Origin: Flaccisagitta enflata
Taxonomy: Eukaryota; Chaetognatha; Sagittoidea; Aphragmophora
Assembly: GCA_965153355.1 (NCBI GenBank)
Contig: OZ231127.1
Coordinates: 54,870,001 to 54,934,000 of the forward strand
DNA length: 64,000 nucleotides
Direction: 5' to 3'
The position numbers and the translations under genes are program-made. Shown piece by piece: positions 56,605 through 64,000 of this stretch (its first letter is position 1; every line of letters starts with the position of its first letter). The notes beneath the pieces are model-generated. The model was not told where the DNA came from. It searched no databases and saw only the letters and a list, made by a program, of their open reading frames with translations.

Positions 56605-57130
56605 GGCAGCGGCCCCGAAGGAGTCAATTACCTTTGCTTTCACAAATGAGGGGAATTTTCTCAAATCCCAGTCTGGAGGTCCAAATTCTAGTCTTGAGAC
56701 CCCTTCTTCTCCGTCTTCTCCGTCCCCCCTCAAATCCCAGTCTCAAGGCCCAACTTCCAGTCTCGAGGCCCAAATCCCAGTCTTTAGGCCCAAATCATAG
56801 GCACAAATTCTCGAGGCACAAATTCTAGCCTCGAGGCACAAATTCTAGCCTCGAGGCCCAAATTTTAGCCGCAAAGCCCAAATTCTAGCCTTAAGGCCCA
56901 AATTCTAGCCTCGAGGCCCAAATTCTAGCCTCAAGGCCCAAATCCTAGCCTCAAGCTCAAGGCCCAATCTCAGCCTCTCATGCTCCAAATCCCAGCCTTC
57001 CAAAGTCCAAACCTAGCCTGGAGGCTCAGATCCCCACTGAGGCCCACTCAGCCTCGAGGTCCAAATCCCAGCTTAGAGACCCAATCCCAGGAGGAAGAGG
57101 AGGAGAGTTAGGCACAGCCATGTTAGAGGC
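56605..57130. mobile_element. Family C2 element, left part
   Basis: TTTTTGGGCAGCGGCCCCGA, ATTACCTTTGCTTTCACAAA; core units such as TCGAGGCCCAAATTCTAGCC (about eight, 56810-56960), then degenerate units. It runs into the next C2 copy without a clear right end. Confidence 0.65.
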
Positions 57131-57164
57131 CATGCACTCTGTGCCTCTGGCATAGGTGAAGGGG

Positions 57165-57796
57165 AGCAGGGCAGCGGGCCCCAAAGGGGTCGATCGCAGC
57201 ACTCCAGGCCTGTGGCGGGATTTTTCTTCTTCTCCTCCTCCTCCTCCTCCGTCCCTCAAATCTGGAGTTCGAGGCCCACTGTCTGAGGCCTCAACCTGCC
57301 TTGAGGCTCAAATCCCAGCCTCGCGCCCAAACTGGGTTCAAGTGCCCAAATCTGGAGCCCAGGCCCAAACCTAGCCTGGAGGCTGAGATTTTGTGTTTCT
57401 TCCCAAGGCTGTATCCAGCCTTCTTGGCTGAGATTTTTGACGTTGAGGCCGAGATTTGGGCTTCAAGACTGAAATCTGGGCCTCCAGACTCAGGGATTTA
57501 GGCCTTGAGTGCTAGGACGGGGCTTCCCCAGCTTGTGGATTTGGGCCAAGATCAGATTTAGGGCCTTTGAGACTGGGAATTTCTAGCCTTCAAATGAGAC
57601 TTATTTGATAAAGGTAGAAATAGATTTGAGGGGGGGGGGCGTAGAAGAGGAGAAGGAGGAGAAGGAGAAAAGAAGGAGAAAATTTCCCATAACCCCTTTG
57701 GGGCTGCTGCCCTGCTCCCCCCTCAACTTCAAGAACAACCTACTCAGGCAGGGCACAGGTACCGCTGACCACCTCACGCTTTTGCGACTATTACAC
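57165..57796. mobile_element. Family C2 element
   Basis: GCAGGGCAGCGGGCCCCAAA, GGGGTCGATCGC, TTCTTCTCCTCCTCC; core units of both orientations with a switch near 57380. Right end CCCCTTTGGGGCTGCTGCCC, AGGTACCGCTGACCACC, GCTTTTGCGACTA. Confidence 0.7.
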
Positions 57797-58195
57797 CTTT
57801 TGACTTCATCATTGTAGATGAATGCAGCGCAAGGCCAATGGATAGATGGACCAATTAATGGAAAAAGCCTCTACCAGTCCACCATTAACAAGTCAACCAA
57901 GGATTGCAAATGGTTAGCAGTACCTATTGCTCTGCTCTATTGCTGTTTCAAGGGTTGTGAACGGGGCAATGGCTTCTAAAGCCTGATGTCCAGTACACTC
58001 AGAGCAGAACTTCTATTAGTGCATACATTCAAAGAAGAGGTAAAGAGGTGTTAGAGGGCCTGATCAATGATCATGCCACAGAGGGCTGATTTCAGGTTCC
58101 AGAGACCTGTTTTCAGGCTTCACCTATTTGAATTAGGCTTTAGGCTTTGAAGGGTTGATCTCAGTTCTGTGAGGGGTGATTATAGGCCTGTAGAT
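57797..58195. mobile_element. C-type left half
   Basis: CAACCAAGGATTGCAAATGG, TTAGCAGTACCTATTGC, GGGGCAATGGCTTCTAAAGC and units like GAGGGCTGATTTCAGGTTCC. It abuts a family A hairpin at 58200; no right end. Confidence 0.5.
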
Positions 58196-58199
58196 CTGA

Positions 58200-58330
58200 T
58201 TTTTAGCTGCATGCTACGCGACTCTATAAGCCACTTTTGGTTTGTCTGTCTGTGGGTCTGTCAGTCCGTTGGTTTGTCAGTCTGTCGGTCTGTTGGTCTG
58301 TCACAATTCTATTTTAAAGGATTTTTTAAA
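58200..58330 (-). mobile_element. Family A hairpin end
   Basis: TTTTTAGCTGCATGCTACGC, GACTCTATAAGCCACTTTTG, then GTCTGTCGGTCTGTTGGTC. Followed directly by a C2 element; far end not found. Confidence 0.6.
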
Positions 58331-58362
58331 AGTTTTTTGGGGGTTTCTGAATGGTAAATAGT

Positions 58363-58922
58363 CGCAAAAGCATTAGATGGTCAGCGGTACCCGTGCCCTA
58401 CTGAGTAAGTTGTGCTTGAAGTTGAAGGGTGAGCAGGGCAGCGTCCCCGAAGGAGTCGATGACCTATGCTTTCATATGTACATGATTTCCCATTTTCCTC
58501 TCCGTCCCAATCCCAGTCTCGAGGCTCAATGCCCGAGGCTAAAAATCCCAGCCTCAGGGCTTCAATTTCCCAGCCACGAGGCCTAAATTTAGCCTCGGGC
58601 ACTAAATCCTAGCCTGGGAGTGGCTGAGATTGCAGGCCCATGATGGATCTGGGCCCCTGGTCAGCTTCTGACCTCCTGCGCTGCTGAGATTTGGGCCTAA
58701 ATGCTGGGACGGGGGCCTCTGAGGCCAGATTCTGTGGGGCCATGAGGTATAGTGAACATCACATGGAATTTGTACTGAGACTGATTTTGGGCCTTTCAGA
58801 CTGGAATTCTAGGTCTTTGAGAATAGGATTTGAGGGGGACAAAGAAGAAAAAAAAACAAAGAGAAAACTCTATATGTGTAGTTATTGGGTCATCAACCCC
58901 TTCAGGGCTGCTACCCAAAAAG
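58363..58922. mobile_element. Family C2 element
   Basis: TAGTCGCAAAAGCATTAGAT, GTCAGCGGTACCCGTGCCC, GGGCAGCGTCCCCGAAGGAG, GATGACCTATGCTTTCATAT; core with orientation switch near 58620; right end TGGGTCATCAACCCCTTCAG, GGCTGCTACCCAAAAA. Confidence 0.7.
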
Positions 58923-58989
58923 AAACTTTGTGGAGTAAATGGCCATTTCAAATGTCCTTATGAAAAAAAATTGATTGTCTGTCTGTCTG

Positions 58990-59340
58990 CTTGACTTTTT
59001 TTGAAAATGTCAACGCATGGGACTTAGGTCTAATGACCTCGTTGGATTTTGAGGGCTCATCCAATTTTCTGATGGCTAATTCTCGGTTTGTTAAAGCAGA
59101 TTTCATATCTGAGAGGACCAATTTCTGACTTGAGAGGGCTGACTTTAGGCTAATGAAGACTACTCTAATGAAGACTACTTTTAGGCCTAAGAGGACTGCG
59201 CAGACTAATTTCAGGCTCCAGAGGCTAGACTCCAAGCTCGCTGGGCTGGATTGAGGCGTCTTCCAGGGTTTGACAGATAGCTAGATGGACAGATGGATGG
59301 ACATATAGCATTCACCCCTGTGTCCTACAGGACATTGACC
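58990..59340. repeat. C3 right half
   Basis: Units like GAGAGGGCTGACTTTAGGCT, then GGACAGATGGATGGACATAT and TTCACCCCTGTGTCCTACAG, GACATTGACC. No left end. Confidence 0.5.
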
Positions 59341-59360
59341 ATCCCTATAAAGTAACTTTT

Positions 59361-59945
59361 AGCAGCCCAAAGGCAGTAAGTGGTCAGTGGTACCCGTGCC
59401 CTGCTTGAGTAGTGTGTGATTTAAGTTAAAGGGGAGCAGGGCAGTGGCCTTAAAGGGGACAAAGTCCTGTAGAACACAGGGGGAAACTGTCGGTCTGTCC
59501 CCCCGCCCTCAGGGCTTTGTCTCTTTTGGGGCCTATTCTGATCCAAACTGCCAAATAGCCTAAATCCAAGCAAAATGGCCCAAATTCAAGCAAAATGGCC
59601 CATATCCAAGCAAAATGGCCCAAATCCAAGCAAAATGGTCCAAATCTGGTCATGCCAGACTCATATTGAGGCTAAACAGCAAGTATTGGAGGCCAAAACA
59701 TAGCTTTAATGATAGACATCAGGTCAGAATTGGTTTTTTTTGGGCAGATATAAGCCATTATGCTTGAATTTGGGCCATTTTGTTTATATTTTGGGCCATA
59801 TTGTTTGGATTTGGGTAAGCATAGGCCCAAAAGGAACAAAGCCTTGAGGATGGGGTGGGGGGAGAGAGATGGACAGATGGATGTACAGATGAACAGATTC
59901 TCCCTGTGTTTTACAGGACTTCATACCCCTAAGGGCCGCTGCCCA
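59361..59945. mobile_element. Family C1 element with a distinct 20-bp core
   Basis: Left end AGTAAGTGGTCAGTGGTACC, GCAGGGCAGTGGCC, TCCTGTAGAACACAGGGGGA; core at 59568-59650 is five copies of GGCCCAAATCCAAGCAAAAT; right end CTCCCTGTGTTTTACAGGAC, AAGGGCCGCTGCCCAAAG. Confidence 0.7.
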
Positions 59946-60159
59946 AAGTGAGATCTCACAAACCTTCTGTGTTTAGGTATAACTATGTCTGTCTGTTCAT
60001 CTGTCTGTCAGTCAATCTGTTGGTCACAAGTATGTATTTTTATACTTTGTGAGCCTTTTGGCCTTAATGCCTTTACCTAAATGCTCAGGTGACCTTCTTC
60101 TAGTACAAACATCCAAAGTCATGATCAGACCCGTTTAAGTAACTTCTACCAACTTAATA

Positions 60160-60285
60160 TAAACAAGGCGGGATACACGGCTACCCTAGTTGCATGTGGG
60201 TGGGCAGGAGCAGAGACATAGAAGGATCATTTAGGCAGGAGCAGTGAGCTTAAAACACTAAAAAATGCCAAAAAAGAATTTGTAC
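60160..60285 (+). mobile_element. Family A element, left part only
   Basis: ACAAGGCGGGATACACGGCT, ACCCTAGTTGCATGTGGGTG, GGCAGGAGCAG. It matches 4170-4290, so the truncation predates the duplication. Confidence 0.55.
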
Positions 60286-60337
60286 CTCAAGGCTGAGGTT
60301 TGAGCCTCAAGGCTGGCATTTGGGTCATGAGCGGCCC

Positions 60338-60445
60338 TGAAAATAGAGCGGGCCTGTAGGCCCGAGGCCCGCAAATTGGCCATTGGGCCCGCAAATTAAA
60401 CTAGCTGCGGGCCCGTCGGGCCCGCAATTTAAACTAGCTGCTAGT
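60338..60445. repeat. GGGCCCGC repeats
   Basis: Several GGGCCCGCAA strings and two copies of AAACTAGCTGC separated by GGGCCCG-rich text. Absent from copy 1 at the equivalent point (about 4330). Confidence 0.6.
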
Positions 60446-61369
60446 TTGCTTGATATTCTTGAATCATAATTTAATCCACCTTACCTTGTTGCTGGGGTTT
60501 GAGCCTTAAGGCTGCGATCTGGACCTTGAGGCTGAGAATTGGGCCTCGAAACTGGGAATCGGGCCTTGAGGCTGGGAATTGGGCGTCAAGGCTGGGATTT
60601 GGGCCTGCAGATCAAGATTTTTATCTCTGAGGGTAAAGAAATTCCTGTAAGAGCATGGATCATCCTCTTGGGCATCAGCCCCCAGGACGGCGATGACATA
60701 TGCTTTTACACATAGGGGAAATTTTTCTATCTCATCCATATGTCGCCGCCTCCAGGCTCAAATCTTAGCCTCAAAGCTCAAATCTTAGCCTCAAAGCCTA
60801 AACCCAAGTTTCAAGGCTCAAATTTTAACCTCAATGCTAAAATTTTGATCTCAAGGCTTAAATTTCAGCCTGTAGGCTGATTTTCTAGCCTTTGGGCTTA
60901 AACACTATCTTTGAAGTTTTTATTCCAGGCTTGAGACTCAAATACTAGCTCTGAGAATGCTTCTTTTCCTCCTCCATCCCACCCTCCTCAAGGTTCCAGA
61001 ACCAGCCTTGAGGCCCCAATCCTAGCCTTGAGGCTCTAATCCAAGCCTCAAGGCTCAAATGCCAGCATTGTGGCTCAAATCAAAGCATCATAACTCAAAT
61101 TCCAGCCTTGATGCCCAATACTTAGCCCAGCATACATCATTGGCTTCTTGAGGGCCGCTGCCACTTACAACTTCACATCTAAAACACACTTCAAGGCAAC
61201 GAGTGACGCTGACCATCTGATACTTTTCAACCCTGTCGGGGAAGCTGCCCAATAAGACCAGTAAGTCCTAATTCAGCTTTCATCTTTGACCTCATATTGT
61301 CCTAGGACCCCTCAAGTCAACCCCTACATGCTTCACATTCGCTCCCAAAGCAATCAAATCAGCCTACAG

Positions 61370-61905
61370 GGGAACTTTCGTTAGTCCATTCATTTTTCTT
61401 TCTTTTGTTTGTCCATTCATCCCCCCCCTTATCAGGCCTCCAATCTGGCCTCTGAGACCTCAAATTCAACCTCTCAGGCCTCAAACCTGGCCTCTCAGGC
61501 CTCAAATTAGGCTTCTCAGGCCTCTCAATCCACTCCAGCTTCAAACCTGCCTCCTCTCAGCCATCTAAGTCCCAATTCATTGTTTTCAGGCTTCAAATCA
61601 GTCCTCTGACTCCCAACGTTAATCCAGCTCTTAAGCCTCAGGTCAACTCCTCTAAGCTTTTGACTGGCATTCTCAGGCCTTACATCAGCCTTTCTTAGAC
61701 CTCAGTTTAGGCTTATGAAGGCCTTCTTGTCGCCCTGCTACAAGATCTCATCCACTTCTTCAGGCAGGACGAATCTAGTGCCCCTATGTTCTACAAGACT
61801 CTGCCCCCTTTTCGGCGCTGCCCTGCCTCCTCACTTCAATTCACAATCACTCAAAGCAGAGCAACGGGTATCGCTGACCACATATTGCCCTTGGTCGACC
61901 TGTCT
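61370..61905. mobile_element. Family C1 element, left end worn
   Basis: ACAGGGGAACTTTCGTTAGT, then core units like GGCCTCAAACCTGGCCTCTC. Right end CTATGTTCTACAAGACTCTG, CGGCGCTGCCCTGC, GGGTATCGCTGACCACATAT, TGCCCTTGGTCGACCTG. Copy 1 lacks it near 8690-8850. Confidence 0.65.
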
Positions 61906-62247
61906 TTCCCATCTCCCTCTCACAAGGCCTAATTCAAGTCACAAACCAAATTTTACCCTCAATTGTACCCTAGCCTAAGGGCCCAAATCAGAGCCACCTG
62001 GCAATGAAAAGCCTTAAACCCAAATCTTAAACACGAGTCCACAATCCTAATCATCATAACCAAATCCTGCCTGCAATGCCTAAATTCTTGCTTCAAGGTT
62101 CAAATTCAGGTTCAAACTCAAGTTTCAAGGCTAAAATCACCTCCCTGAGGCTTCTGTCAGCCTTTTCATTCCAGATTTTTCTCTATTAAGCACCTTTCCT
62201 AAAGCTGATAATGTCTTGTAGGAAAAAAGGCCTTATGTTCTTTTCTA

Positions 62248-62859
62248 ACACCTCTCACATAATTAAACGAACTGGCAAAATGATCAAAATTGATAGAAAT
62301 AGTTCATTCAGAGGGTTGAAATTTGACACAGAGGAAGCTGAAATATAGTATTTTCACAAACCGGGGCGAGATTGTGTACCCGGGAAAGTGCATGGCTGCT
62401 GGAAAGTGTTATGCCAAAAATCCAGTGAAAGATTTTGACTGATTTTGACGAGGAAACTTTTGATGATGAGACAACATGAATCTCCTTATATTCTACCATG
62501 AAATAGGCAAGAAAACAGTTTTCAGGTCCTTGTATCACAAATAGACAATAGTGAGTCAATGGTAACAAGAGGCAGTCGGTGACAGCTGCAAAAAACATTG
62601 AAACCCCTTGTCAAATAGAATGGTTTTAGTAACAAATTGGAAGCTAAAATAAAACCAAAGTTGTTATGATATCATTTGATGAAGCTTTTTAAAGCTGTTG
62701 GTTGACATGATTTGAGGTTTTTTATAGAACCCTCATAGGAATAACATATTTTGAAATTATCATTAACCTGGACTACTGTTTTCGACTACTGTTTTCGACT
62801 TTAAAAACGCAATTATGGACAAGATCTGATCCCAGTTTGCCTAATTTTGTGAGAGGTGT
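62248..62859. mobile_element. TA-flanked MITE with an empty paralogous site (612 bp)
   Basis: Ends ACACCTCTCACATAATTAAA and ACACCTCTCACAAAATTAGG inward, alike for about 30 bp. TA at 62246-62247 and 62860-62861. Copy 1 of the duplication has one TA and no insert at about 9202. A 96-codon minus frame inside has no transposase motif. Confidence 0.92.
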
Positions 62860-63012
62860 TATTTATGTCACTTTCCTATATCTCACTCAGGCCTCTCAAT
62901 CATTACATCCAATCAGCCCTCTCAGCCATCACAGATGCCCTCACACGCTTGAAATTAGCCCACTTAGGCTTGAAATTAGCCCACTTAGGCTTTTATTCAG
63001 CCTTCTCAAGCT

Positions 63013-63971
63013 CAGGCCTGAGCTATATAGCATTTTTGTCAACTATACAATACCAATACAATACTTTCAAGTATTGGGACAATACAATACAATACCAATA
63101 CAATACAATATCCATTGAAATTATATACAATACATTATCATAGCATACAATACAATACAATATATATGATTTTAGATAGTTTTAATAATAAGTGATAAGT
63201 AGTAGTATATATTAAAGTAATCATAGTTAGATGATATACTATAATTTGAAGAAAATATAATAGTTTTAATTATCATAAAAATTTTTTGTTATATAAGAAT
63301 AACTAAAAAATCTTTATATTTTTTTTCATTTTGATAAAAATTCTATTTCATTTTTTATATTATTCTGTTCTTTATCCTTACTAATTTTTTTGTTTTTTTA
63401 CACTTATCTATTTGTTTCCTTTCTTTGTCTAGATCTGATTCTGGTTTTTTTCATTTTATTTGTTTGTATGTTGTTTGTAGTTCACATCTTTTCCTCTCTC
63501 TCTCTGTCCTATAGATTATTTATTTTCCTCCTTCCTCTTCCTCCTCATCCTTCCAGCTTCTGACAACTGATTTTTTTTTATAGATTTTATTCCTCTTCTC
63601 TTTTTTTTTTTTGGTAGGTGTTTATTTCCCCAACCCACCTAATCTGTCATAAGTTCTTCTTCCCCTTCCTCTTTTCATCCCTCACCCACTTTTACTTTCA
63701 GCAAATCCTCTTCTTTTCCTTTTATATCTCAGCTCCTTTATTTCTTTTGTTCTCCCTCAGACCTAGGAATGCTTTTCCTCTTCTTTCATCTCCTTCAGTC
63801 TTTTTTCTCCTTTACATATATTTCCTCACTTTCTCAGATCAGCTTGTAAATATTGTATAGTATTGTATTGTATTGGTAAAAAAACAAAATAAACTACATG
63901 TATTGGGAAAACCCAATACACAAGAATATTGTAAATCCAATACCAATACCCAATACAATCGCTCAGGCCTG
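63013..63971. mobile_element. Non-autonomous hAT-like element (959 bp)
   Basis: Inverted ends CAGGCCTGAGC on both sides. An exact 8-bp target duplication CTCAAGCT at 63005-63012 and 63972-63979. Copy 1 has a single CTCAAGCT at 9321-9328 and no insert. Subterminal CAATAC repeats (63050-63170; inverse TATTGTATTG at 63855-63960) are typical of hAT elements. The interior is AT- then CT-rich, with no transposase frame. Confidence 0.92.
63050..63170. repeat. CAATA/CAATAC subterminal repeats
   Basis: Many CAATACAATAC units just inside the left hAT end, mirrored by TATTGTATTG near the right end. Confidence 0.85.
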
Positions 63972-64000
63972 CTCAAGCTGTGTATCGTCTCTCTCAGGCA

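Larger units (their letters stand above)
59950..64000. repeat. Segmental duplication, copy 2
   Basis: Colinear with 3961-9328 (blocks listed there). It additionally carries a GC-rich insert at 60338-60445, a C1 element at 61370-61905, a TA-flanked MITE at 62248-62859 and a hAT-like element at 63013-63971. It lacks the C elements at 5336-6456 and 6945-8541. The window ends inside this copy. Confidence 0.8.

Overview
This window looks like nuclear DNA of a multicellular eukaryote, most likely an invertebrate animal. It has no operons or dense coding, introns with GT..AG borders, a tRNA-derived SINE, many short inverted-repeat transposons, long dinucleotide and trinucleotide microsatellites, and degenerate TTAGGG-like patches. 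I cannot name the species. No complete protein-coding gene is visible, and I see no rRNA gene, no tRNA gene outside the SINE, no CRISPR array and no virus-like gene.

Most of the window is built from a few dispersed repeat families that I define from the sequence. FAMILY A (about 150-250 bp, roughly 25 copies or pieces) runs from ACAAGGCCGGATACACGGCT at one end to a terminal hairpin such as AGTCGCGTGCACGCGACT followed by AAAAA. FAMILY C (about 0.4-1.6 kb, about 20 copies or halves) starts and ends with GGGCAGCGGCCCC in inverted orientation. Its core is a variable minisatellite of about 20 bp (for example GGCCTCGAGGCTGAGATATG), often switching orientation mid-element, like foldback transposons. 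I call it C1 when the inner end carries CCTGTAGAACACAGGGG, C2 when it carries GATGACCTATGCTTTCA, and C3 when it carries TGTCCTACAGGACACAGGGG. At least fifteen further elements of 150-1250 bp have terminal inverted repeats, most flanked by TA, which fits non-autonomous Tc1/mariner-type MITEs. One 959-bp element at the right edge has an exact 8-bp target duplication and fits hAT.

Layout: 1-3 kb holds microsatellites and a tandem tRNA-like/(GTT)n composite. 3-9.3 kb is a mosaic of family C elements forming one copy of a segmental duplication whose second copy lies at about 59.95-64 kb. 9.3-22 kb is lower-copy DNA with eight TA-flanked MITEs and a few candidate exons. 22-30 kb mixes A and C elements with candidate exons and a broken SNF2-helicase (TTF2/lodestar-like) fragment at 27.1-27.45 kb. 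30-50 kb is nested A, C and MITE copies with microsatellites. 50-55 kb is AT-rich with little recognisable content. 55.4-56.5 kb repeats the tRNA-like composite, and 56.6-64 kb is again C elements and the second duplication copy.

Only the TTF2-like fragment is supported by family motifs, and it carries frameshifts. The other exon calls rest on open frame plus splice-like borders and are weak. The most interesting content is structural: the hairpin ends of family A appear to co-vary with an internal half-site, the C-family ends carry subfamily-specific palindromes, and insertions can be read directly by comparing the two duplication copies.
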